Below, piece by piece: positions 1 through 5,234 of a stretch of DNA of 6,953 nucleotides. Within the stretch, counting starts at the first letter, position 1. Each line of letters starts with the position of its first letter. This DNA is from Thermoleophilia bacterium (GTDB taxonomy: Bacteria > Actinomycetota > Thermoleophilia > Gaiellales > Gaiellaceae). The DNA lies in NCBI GenBank assembly GCA_025934335.1, contig JAICYG010000145.1:1-6953 (forward strand), written 5' to 3'. The notes under the pieces were generated by a model. The model saw nothing but the letters and a program-made list of their open reading frames with translations, was not told the origin of the DNA and made no database searches. The position numbers and the translations under genes are program-made.

Positions 1-2
1 AG

Positions 3-860
3 AACCCGCGCTTCCAGCCGACGGCCGAGCGCTACAACGCGCCGTTCGACCTGGAGGCGATCGGGGCGGACGTCGGCTTCCCGCTCTTCATGAAGCCGTT
101 CGACGGCGGCCAGTGGGTCGGGGTCTCGCGCGTCGGCTCGGCGGAGGAGCTCCGCCAGCGCTACGACGAGTCGGGCGAGCGCCTGATGCACCTGCAGACG
201 GCGCTCGAGGACTTCGACGTGTTCGTGCGCTCGCTCTCGATCGGCGCGGAGACGATGTCGATGTGGTTCGACCCGTCGCGGCCGATGCACGACCGCTACC
301 AGGTGCGGCACGACTTCCTGACGCCCGAGCTCGGCGACGAGATCGTCACGATCTCGCGCCTCGTCAACGCCTTCTTCCGCTGGGAGTTCAACTCGTGCGA
401 GACGATCGTCAAGGACGGGATCGCCTACCCGATCGACTACGCGAACGCGTCGCCCGACGTCGCGCTCACCTCGCTCCACTACTACTTCCCGTGGGCGATC
501 AAGGCGCTCCTCCGGTGGTCGGCGTTCTGCGCGGTCACGCGGCGCGAGATGCTCGTCAACCAGAACTCGCGCGACTACTTCGCCTGGGGCGACCGCGACG
601 ACCTGAGCTACGAGGAGAAGCTCGCGCGCTACCGCGAGCTCGCCGACGAGTACTTCCAGGTGCCGCAGTACGAGGAGTTCTGCGCGACGCACCTCGGGCA
701 TCTCGACGAGCTCGCGCACGACTGGTTCACGTCGCAGGAGTTCGACGACGTGCTCGTCCGGACGGTCCGGTCGACGTTCCCCGCGCACGAGCACGAGCAC
801 TTCGTCGCGCACTACCGCGGCCTGCTCGCGGCCTGGGCACGCGACAACGCGGTGGTATAG
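3..860 (+). CDS. ATP-grasp family protein, 3' part (5' end outside window)
   Basis: The frame is open from the first bases, so the gene begins upstream; 285 C-terminal residues are visible and the ATG at 90 is an internal codon. The first visible part (residues about 24-44) reads VGFPLFMKPFDGGQWVGVSRV, the ATP-grasp pattern in which a Lys-Pro is followed by a glycine-rich, nucleotide-binding loop. Residues about 130-152 contain NSCE, then PIDYANASPD, matching the acidic/Asn metal-binding strand of the ATP-grasp core. The remainder is charged and aromatic, with no membrane segment. Such enzymes use ATP to activate a carboxylate and join it to an amine or thiol, but substrate and product cannot be read here. 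The next gene starts 46 bases downstream behind its own strong ribosome site. Family assignment is fairly sure; the specific function is unknown. Confidence 0.75.
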   Translation, partial: NPRFQPTAERYNAPFDLEAIGADVGFPLFMKPFDGGQWVGVSRVGSAEELRQRYDESGERLMHLQTALEDFDVFVRSLSIGAETMSMWFDPSRPMHDRYQVRHDFLTPELGDEIVTISRLVNAFFRWEFNSCETIVKDGIAYPIDYANASPDVALTSLHYYFPWAIKALLRWSAFCAVTRREMLVNQNSRDYFAWGDRDDLSYEEKLARYRELADEYFQVPQYEEFCATHLGHLDELAHDWFTSQEFDDVLVRTVRSTFPAHEHEHFVAHYRGLLAAWARDNAVV

Positions 861-892
861 GGTCGGCGGGTCACTGCGGCGCCCCGAGAAAC

Positions 893-900
893 GGAGGAGG
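893..900 (+). promoter_or_regulatory. Strong Shine-Dalgarno site for the papain-like gene
   Basis: GGAGGAGG ends six bases before the ATG at 907. It fixes that start codon and is one of only two clear ribosome binding sites in the window. Confidence 0.75.
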
Positions 901-906
901 CCCCGC

Positions 907-1665
907 ATGGCAACCACGCAGATCGCGGCGCAGAAGCTCGGGAAGCTCTCGCCCCGAGTCGACGTCCGCACCCTCTCGCTGAAGGAGTACATCGACCGCG
1001 CGCGGCTGCCGGAGCCGCCCGATGTGCTCGACGTCACAACGCACGTGACGGACTGGCCGATGTATGCGAACGACCGCATCGGGGACTGCACGACGGCGGC
1101 CGCCGCGCACATGATCGAGGCGTGGACCGCCGAGTCGCGCGGTGCGGCCGTCGAGGTGACCGAGTCGTCAGTCCTCGCCGCCTTCGGCCGCGTGAAGATC
1201 GTCGATCCGCTGACGGGAGAGGAGGGGGCGGTCGAGCTCGACGTGCTGCGCGACTGGCGCAAGCACGGCGTCGGCCACCATCGTATCGGCGCGTTCGCGC
1301 GTGTCTCCGTGCACGACCACCTGCTCGTGCGCACCGCGTCGTGGCTCTTCGGAGGGCTCTACATCGGGCTCGCGCTGCCGCTCTCGGCGCAGTCGCAGCA
1401 GACGTGGGACTGGAACGGCTCGCTGAGCGGCGACGACCGGCCCGGCTCGTGGGGCGGCCACGCCGTCGATGTGGTCCGCTACAGCCACGGCAGCCTCACC
1501 GCGGTCACGTGGGGGCGGCTGCAGGACCTGACCTGGTCGTTCTGGGGCAGGTACGTCGACGAGGCGTACTGCATCCTCTCGAACGACTTCCTCGCGGGCG
1601 ACCGTGCGCCGAACGGCTTCGACCTCGAGGCACTCAAGGCGGACCTCGCGCTCGTGACCGCATGA
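907..1665 (+). CDS. Putative papain-fold (C1-like) cysteine peptidase homologue
   Basis: 252 residues, ATG start set by the Shine-Dalgarno site at 893-900. Three blocks occur in papain order. NDRIGDCTTAAAAHMIEAW (residues 55-73) places Cys61 at the start of a helix, as the nucleophile Cys does in papain. GSWGGHAVDVVRY (180-192) resembles the GGHAV motif carrying the catalytic His, here His185. TWGRLQDLTWSFWG then a Tyr-rich strand (201-222) resembles the NSWG-WGE-GY block. The residue aligned with papain's Asn175 is Val200, and the oxyanion Gln position six before the Cys is Asn55, so activity is uncertain. There is no signal peptide, transmembrane segment or propeptide, which suggests a cytoplasmic protein. 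Neighbours give no substrate. It could be an active peptidase, a transglutaminase-like enzyme or a non-catalytic relative. The fold call is inference from motifs. Confidence 0.55.
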   Translation: MATTQIAAQKLGKLSPRVDVRTLSLKEYIDRARLPEPPDVLDVTTHVTDWPMYANDRIGDCTTAAAAHMIEAWTAESRGAAVEVTESSVLAAFGRVKIVDPLTGEEGAVELDVLRDWRKHGVGHHRIGAFARVSVHDHLLVRTASWLFGGLYIGLALPLSAQSQQTWDWNGSLSGDDRPGSWGGHAVDVVRYSHGSLTAVTWGRLQDLTWSFWGRYVDEAYCILSNDFLAGDRAPNGFDLEALKADLALVTA

Positions 1666-1696
1666 CGCCCTTCAGCGAACCCTCACGAATCGCGGC

Positions 1697-1702
1697 TACC
1701 GT
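1697..1702 (+). promoter_or_regulatory. Candidate -10 element for a leaderless ABC exporter transcript
   Basis: TACCGT fits TAnnnT and lies eight bases before the GTG at 1711, where transcription would start at or next to the start codon. No Shine-Dalgarno site precedes that GTG, which fits a leaderless mRNA. No good -35 hexamer is visible at normal spacing, so support is weak. Confidence 0.35.
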
Positions 1703-1710
1703 CGTGGCCT

Positions 1711-2625
1711 GTGATTGCCGCGCACCTCCTGACAAAGGACTACGGCGACAAGCGCGCCGTCGACGGGCTCACCTTCGAGGTCCAGCCCGGCATCGTCACC
1801 GGGTTCCTCGGGCCGAACGGCTCCGGGAAATCGACGACGATGCGGCTCGTGCTCGGCCTCGACCGTCCGACCGCGGGCGAGGTGACCGTGAACGGCAAGC
1901 CCTACGCCGAGCACGACGCGCCCCTGCGCGAGGTGGGTGCGCTGCTCGAGGCGCGCTCCGTCCACACCGGCCGGTCGGCCCGCAACCATCTGCGTGCGCT
2001 GGCGCAGACGCACGGTATTGCGCGGGCACGCGTGCAGGAGCTGATCGACCTGGTGGGGCTGCACGACGTCGCCGGCAAGCGCGCCGGGAAGTTCTCGCTC
2101 GGCATGGGCCAGCGCCTCGGCATCGCGACCGCACTGCTCGGAGACCCGGCCACGGTGATGCTCGACGAGCCGGTCAACGGGCTCGACCCCGAGGGGATCC
2201 AGTGGATCCGCGCGCTCCTACGCGGGCTCGCGGCGGAAGGCCGCACGGTCTTCGTCTCGTCGCATCTGATGAGCGAGATGTCGATGACCGCCGACCACCT
2301 GATCGTGATCGGCCGCGGTCGTTTGATCGCCGACACGAGCGTTCGCGCTTTTGTTGCCGCCGCGTCGAAGGACCTCGTCCGCGTGCGCACACCCGACGCG
2401 AGCGCGCTCCTCGAGGCGATCGCGCGGCTCGACGGCTCCGTTCGCGTCGAGCCGGACGGCACCTTCGAGGTCGCCGGGGTCGGTGCCGAGGAGATCGGCC
2501 GTGCGGCCGCGGCGCAGGGCATCGTCCTCTTCGAGCTGACGCCTCACGAAGCGTCGCTGGAGGAGGCGTTCATGGAGATCACGCGCGGGGAGCTCGAGTA
2601 CAGCCACGAGGAGGTGGTCGCATGA
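1711..2625 (+). CDS. ABC exporter ATP-binding subunit
   Basis: 304 residues with a GTG start. It powers export by the adjacent membrane subunit through ATP hydrolysis on the cytoplasmic face. Visible motifs are Walker A GPNGSGKST (34-42), a signature SLGMGQR (129-135, an LSGGQ variant), Walker B TVMLDEP (148-154), D-loop GLD (157-159) and H-switch SSH with His185. The Q-loop position appears to be Glu80 (LLEA), as I recall from BcrA/drug-exporter-type ATPases. Residues after about 220 form the C-terminal extension common in that subfamily, ending in the EASLEEAFMEIT-type motif. The start has no Shine-Dalgarno site but has a possible -10 element just upstream. Its stop overlaps the permease start (ATGA, 2622-2625), so the two are co-translated. 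Substrate unknown: peptide antibiotic, drug or lipid are all possible. Confidence 0.93.
   Translation: MIAAHLLTKDYGDKRAVDGLTFEVQPGIVTGFLGPNGSGKSTTMRLVLGLDRPTAGEVTVNGKPYAEHDAPLREVGALLEARSVHTGRSARNHLRALAQTHGIARARVQELIDLVGLHDVAGKRAGKFSLGMGQRLGIATALLGDPATVMLDEPVNGLDPEGIQWIRALLRGLAAEGRTVFVSSHLMSEMSMTADHLIVIGRGRLIADTSVRAFVAAASKDLVRVRTPDASALLEAIARLDGSVRVEPDGTFEVAGVGAEEIGRAAAAQGIVLFELTPHEASLEEAFMEITRGELEYSHEEVVA
2609..2615 (+). promoter_or_regulatory. Shine-Dalgarno site for the permease, inside the ATPase gene
   Basis: AGGAGGT lies six bases before the ATG at 2622. It is a near-ideal site placed inside the 3' end of the ATPase gene, so the permease can be initiated independently as well as by coupling. 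Confidence 0.75.
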
Positions 2626-3434
2626 CCGCGATCCCGGTCCTCGCGGCGCCCGCGCGCGGCGTCACGCAGGCGCGCGTCGTCCGCTCCGAATGGACCAAGT
2701 TCTGGACGGTCCGTTCGACCCGCTGGTCGCTCCTCGTCGCGACCGTGCTGACGATCGGCTTTCCGATCCTCGCCTCGGTGATCATCTCGTCGCACTGGGG
2801 CTCGCAGAGCCCGCACGACCGGGCGACCTTCAATCCGCTCGACCCGGCGTTGATCGGCTCGCAGATCGCCCAGCTCGCGATCGGGGTGCTCGGCGTGCTC
2901 GTCGTCAGCGGTGAGTACTCGACGGGGATGATCCGCGCCACGCTGACGGCCGTGCCGAAAAGGCTGCCCGTGCTCTGGGCCAAGGCCGGGGTCTTCGGCG
3001 CGGTGACGTTCGCGCTGATGCTGCCGTCGGTGCTGATCGCCTTCTTCGCGAGCCAGTCGATCCTCTCCCGGCACGATGCGAGCTACTCCTGGCATCACGC
3101 CGGCGTCGCGCGCGCCGTGATCGGCGCCGTTCTGTACCTCGTCGTCGTCGCGGTGCTGACCGTCGGGATCGGCGCGGTCTTCCGGAGCACCGCCGGCGGC
3201 ATCGCGACGTTCGCCGCGATCTTCTTCGTGCTGCCGCCGATCATGAACGTCCTGCCTTCGAGCTGGAACAGCGCGATCTCGCCGTACCTGCCAAGCGAGG
3301 CGGGGCGGGCGGTGATCCAGCTGACCCACGACTCCGGGACCCTCGCGCCCTGGACCGGGTTCGGGCTGTTCGCGCTCTACGCGGCGATCGCACTCGCCGC
3401 AGGCGCGGTCGTGCTCAAGGTGCGCGATGCATGA
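2622..3434 (+). CDS. ABC-2 type exporter permease subunit
   Basis: 270 residues, ATG start overlapping the ATPase stop as ATGA and preceded by AGGAGGT. The reading frame stays open far upstream, but that is a shadow of the genes before it. The protein has a short basic N-terminus (RSEWTKFWTVRSTRW, 21-35) and about six hydrophobic segments, near residues 36-56, 82-97, 122-143, 163-187, 191-211 and 246-266. The GEYSTGMIRATL stretch at 97-108, between segments two and three, is typical of ABC-2 permeases of bacitracin/drug-exporter type. It would form the membrane channel with the preceding ATPase, probably as a two-plus-two assembly. The last 20 bases overlap the 3' end of hisA on the other strand. 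Substrate cannot be inferred. Confidence 0.88.
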   Translation: MTAIPVLAAPARGVTQARVVRSEWTKFWTVRSTRWSLLVATVLTIGFPILASVIISSHWGSQSPHDRATFNPLDPALIGSQIAQLAIGVLGVLVVSGEYSTGMIRATLTAVPKRLPVLWAKAGVFGAVTFALMLPSVLIAFFASQSILSRHDASYSWHHAGVARAVIGAVLYLVVVAVLTVGIGAVFRSTAGGIATFAAIFFVLPPIMNVLPSSWNSAISPYLPSEAGRAVIQLTHDSGTLAPWTGFGLFALYAAIALAAGAVVLKVRDA

Positions 3435-4086
3435 GCGCGCGGCCGACGACGGCCGCCTCGGCGCCCGCGCGCGCCAGTGACTCGACATCGTCGGGCGTGC
3501 GCACGCCGCCCGCGGCGAGCACGCGCCGCCCTCCCCGGACGGCCGTGGCGACGAGCTCCAGGTCGGGGCCGGCGAGCGTCCCGTCGCGCTCGATGCCGGT
3601 GACGAGCAACCGCGCGTCCCCGGTCAGGTCGAGCGCCTGCTCGAGCGTCACGCCGCTGCCCTCGAGCCAGCCGTCCGTGCGAACCTCTCCGTTCAGCACG
3701 TCGAGCGCGATCACGACCTGCTCGCCGAGCTCGAGCCACGCCGTCGGGTCCGGCCACGCGGCCGTCCCCACGACGACCCGGTCGGCGCCGGCGAAGAGGA
3801 GCGCAAACGCGTCGTCTCGCGTACGGATGCCGCCTGACGCCTGCACGGGAAGCCCGACCCCGGCGACCGCCTGGACGAGCTTCGGCCGCACCTTTCCCGA
3901 GCGTGCGCCGTCGAGATCGACGAGGTGGATCCGTCTCGCTCCCTGCCGTGCCCAGTTGAACGCCAGGTCGACGGGATCCTCGGCGCGCTCGACGATCTCG
4001 TCGTAGTCGCCCCGGCGCAGCCGGACGGCAGTGTCGCCGAGTACGTCGACGGCGGGTATGACATCGATCGAGAGGTCGAACCACAT
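3415..4086 (-). CDS. hisA: HisA, phosphoribosylformimino-5-aminoimidazole carboxamide ribotide isomerase
   Basis: 223 residues, a TIM-barrel enzyme that isomerises ProFAR to PRFAR in histidine synthesis. Key features are IPAVD with Asp14 on strand one, VRLRRGDY (21-28), IHLVDLDGARSGK (53-65), the phosphate-binding ASGGIR (83-88), VVVGTAAW (104-111), VIALD with Asp129 on strand five, DGWLEGSG (138-145), ERDGTLAGP (166-174), AAGGV (191-195) and VVGRAL (213-218). Asp14 and Asp129 match the two catalytic aspartates of HisA. The GDY-type loop resembles plain HisA more than bifunctional actinobacterial PriA. It is shorter than the usual 240-250 residues. The ATG at 4086 is the only reasonable start; it has no Shine-Dalgarno site but sits six bases from a -10-like TAACAT, so the mRNA is probably leaderless. 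It is divergent from the regulator-hisGDC run and shares its operator. Its tail overlaps the permease by 20 bases. Confidence 0.93.
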   Translation of the reverse strand: MWFDLSIDVIPAVDVLGDTAVRLRRGDYDEIVERAEDPVDLAFNWARQGARRIHLVDLDGARSGKVRPKLVQAVAGVGLPVQASGGIRTRDDAFALLFAGADRVVVGTAAWPDPTAWLELGEQVVIALDVLNGEVRTDGWLEGSGVTLEQALDLTGDARLLVTGIERDGTLAGPDLELVATAVRGGRRVLAAGGVRTPDDVESLARAGAEAAVVGRALMHRAP

Positions 4087-4092
4087 ATCGCC

Positions 4093-4098
4093 ATGTTA
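4093..4098 (-). promoter_or_regulatory. -10 element for leaderless hisA
   Basis: Reads TAACAT on the minus strand and lies six bases from the hisA ATG, placing transcription start at or beside that codon. No convincing -35 hexamer is visible. It coincides with the left arm of the operator. Confidence 0.5.
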
Positions 4099-4104
4099 GC
4101 GTGA

Positions 4105-4110
4105 TAACAT
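4105..4110 (+). promoter_or_regulatory. -10 element for the TrpR-like gene and hisGDC run
   Basis: Reads TAACAT on the plus strand, nine bases before the ATG at 4120, giving a leader of zero to about three bases. No Shine-Dalgarno site lies in that gap and no good -35 hexamer is seen. It coincides with the right arm of the operator. Confidence 0.5.
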
Positions 4111-4119
4111 GAGCGCACG

Positions 4120-4419
4120 ATGGCGGAGCGCGCGCGACACCCATGGCGTACGAAGGAGATGAGAGAGCTCTTCGACGCGATCCTCCGTCTGGAGACGAGG
4201 CAGGAGGCGGAGGCGTTCTTCCGAGACCTGTGCACGCTCTCGGAGCTCGAGGCGATGGCGCACCGCTGGGAGGTGGCGCGCCTGCTGGAGCAGGGGCTGC
4301 CCTACCTGGAGATCGCCGAGCGGACGGGGGCCTCGACGACGACGGTGACGCGCGTGGCGCACTGGCTGCGGCACGGCGAGGGCGGCTATCGGGCGGCGCT
4401 CGACCGCGCGGCGTACTGA
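4120..4419 (+). CDS. TrpR-like (YerC/YecD family) transcriptional regulator
   Basis: 99 residues, close to the usual length of about 100 for this small all-helical family. The order is an N-terminal helix (MRELFDAILRLET, 14-26), then EAEAFFRDLCTLSELEAMAHRWEVARLL (29-56), then a helix-turn-helix around 61-83 with YLEIAERTGAS and TTTVTRVAHWL. This matches YerC-type TrpR relatives. TrpR binds DNA as a dimer when loaded with an amino-acid corepressor. Here the gene is first in a run with hisG, hisD and hisC and faces hisA across a palindromic operator, so histidine or a pathway metabolite is the probable signal; that is inference. ATG 4120 is preferred: the AAGGAG before the internal ATG at 4159 has zero spacing, and choosing that ATG would remove 13 residues. 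The stop overlaps the hisG start by four bases. A tryptophan role is less likely given the neighbours. Confidence 0.88.
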   Translation: MAERARHPWRTKEMRELFDAILRLETRQEAEAFFRDLCTLSELEAMAHRWEVARLLEQGLPYLEIAERTGASTTTVTRVAHWLRHGEGGYRAALDRAAY

Positions 4420-5234
4420 GAGTCGCGCTTCCCGCGAAGGGGCGCCTGCGCGAGCCGGCGTTCCGGCTGCTCGAGGACGCCGGACTTGGGCCGGAGCAGC
4501 CGGGCGACCGCGCGCTCGCGTTCCCGTGCCGGAACGCGCCGGTCGAGGTGCTGCTCGTGCGTGCCGCCGACGTGCCGGAGTATGTGCAGGACGGCGTCGT
4601 CGACTGCGGCATCACCGGCATCGACCTCGTGCGCGAGCGGGGCGCCGACGTCCACGAGCTGCTCGCGCTCGGGTTCGGCTCGTGTCGGCTCGAGGCGGCG
4701 GTGCCCGGGGAGGCGCCGGCGCAGACGCTGGAGGACCTCGCCGGCGCGAGCGTCGCCACCGTCTACCCGCGGCTCGCGCGCGAGCTGCTGCCGGTGGAGG
4801 TGACGCTCGTCGACGTGACAGGGTCCGTCGAGATCGCGCCGAGGCTCGGGCTCGCGGACGCGATCGTCGACCTCGTCTCGTCCGGCAACACGCTGCGCAC
4901 GAACGGGCTGCGCTCGCTGGGCGTGCTGCTCGAGTCGGAGGCGGTGCTCGTCGGCGGCGACGCCGAGCGTGCGGCGCCGTTCGCGGCGATGCTGCGCGCT
5001 GTCGTCGAGGCGCGGCGGCACCGCTACGTGATGCTGAACGCGCCGGAGAGCTCGCTGCCCGCAATCGCAGAGCTCGTCGCGCCCCGGGTGCCGAGCGTGC
5101 TGCCCCTCGCCGAGCCGGGCATGGTCGCCGTGCACGCGCTCGTGCCCGCCGCCGACGTCTGGCGGCTGCTGCCCGAGCTCGAGACGGCCGGCGGCTCGTC
5201 GATCCTGATCGTGCCCGTCGAGCGCATGTCGTGA
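4416..5234 (+). CDS. hisG: HisG, ATP phosphoribosyltransferase, long form
   Basis: 272 residues from a CTG start. It joins ATP and PRPP to make phosphoribosyl-ATP, the committed and normally histidine-inhibited step. The N-terminus RVALPAKGRL is the family's usual opening. VVDCGITGIDLV (61-72) follows, then the PRPP-binding region from Glu139 through LADAIVDLVSSGNTLRTNG (146-164). Residues about 204-272 (from YVMLNAPES through LAEPGMVAVHALV to ILIVPVE) form the C-terminal ACT-like regulatory domain, so this is the long form that needs no HisZ. No ATG, GTG or TTG lies at the expected N-terminus. The CTG at 4416 gives exactly the right start and makes a CTGA overlap with the regulator's stop, like the GTGA overlaps downstream. 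An in-frame ATG at 4143 would add an unrelated 91-residue extension read across the regulator gene, and is rejected. Confidence 0.93.
   Translation: MRVALPAKGRLREPAFRLLEDAGLGPEQPGDRALAFPCRNAPVEVLLVRAADVPEYVQDGVVDCGITGIDLVRERGADVHELLALGFGSCRLEAAVPGEAPAQTLEDLAGASVATVYPRLARELLPVEVTLVDVTGSVEIAPRLGLADAIVDLVSSGNTLRTNGLRSLGVLLESEAVLVGGDAERAAPFAAMLRAVVEARRHRYVMLNAPESSLPAIAELVAPRVPSVLPLAEPGMVAVHALVPAADVWRLLPELETAGGSSILIVPVERMS

Larger units (their letters stand above)
4092..4111. promoter_or_regulatory. Inverted-repeat operator between hisA and the TrpR-like gene
   Basis: Seven-base arms CATGTTA and TAACATG are perfectly complementary around a six-base centre GCGTGA, in which one further C/G pair (4100/4103) is also symmetric: eight of ten positions in all. 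It fills most of the 33-base gap between two divergent starts and is AT-rich relative to its surroundings. The adjacent gene encodes a TrpR-like DNA-binding protein, and all other genes of this locus in view are for histidine synthesis. The site is therefore a likely autoregulatory his operator. The arms also contain a -10 element for each direction, so bound protein would block both. The binding itself is inference. Confidence 0.7.

Noticed and set aside
861..906. Terminator between the ATP-grasp and papain-like genes
   Set aside because: The 46-base gap has no stem-loop followed by a T run; it holds only a ribosome binding site that I can support.
113..982. A 289-codon plus-strand frame over the ATP-grasp gene
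   Set aside because: Arg/Ala-rich shadow frame; the overlapping frame carries the ATP-grasp motifs and ends cleanly before the next gene's ribosome site.
1122..2621. A 500-codon N-terminal extension of the permease in the same frame
   Set aside because: It is an out-of-frame reading of the papain-like and ATPase genes with Arg-rich composition; the ATG at 2622 has an ideal Shine-Dalgarno site and an ATGA overlap.
2544..3488. A 314-codon open frame on the minus strand opposite the permease
   Set aside because: Arg/Asp/Glu/His-rich translation with no recognisable motif. The opposite strand has a clear permease with membrane segments and a good ribosome site.
3415..4086. hisA as bifunctional PriA (HisA/TrpF)
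   Set aside because: The loop after the first strand has the plain HisA form (VRLRRGDYDE) and lacks the AGS-TSYG-type segment I associate with PriA, though activity on the tryptophan intermediate cannot be excluded from sequence alone.
4143..4415. Regulator-HisG or longer HisG product from the ATG at 4143
   Set aside because: The extension would be a shadow translation of the regulator gene with no HisG similarity. The HisG family start falls exactly at the CTG at 4416.
3377..4759. A 460-codon open frame on the minus strand
   Set aside because: It lies over hisA in another frame and antisense to the regulator and hisG. Its translation is Arg/Ser/Pro-rich low-complexity sequence, typical of antisense frames in GC-rich DNA.
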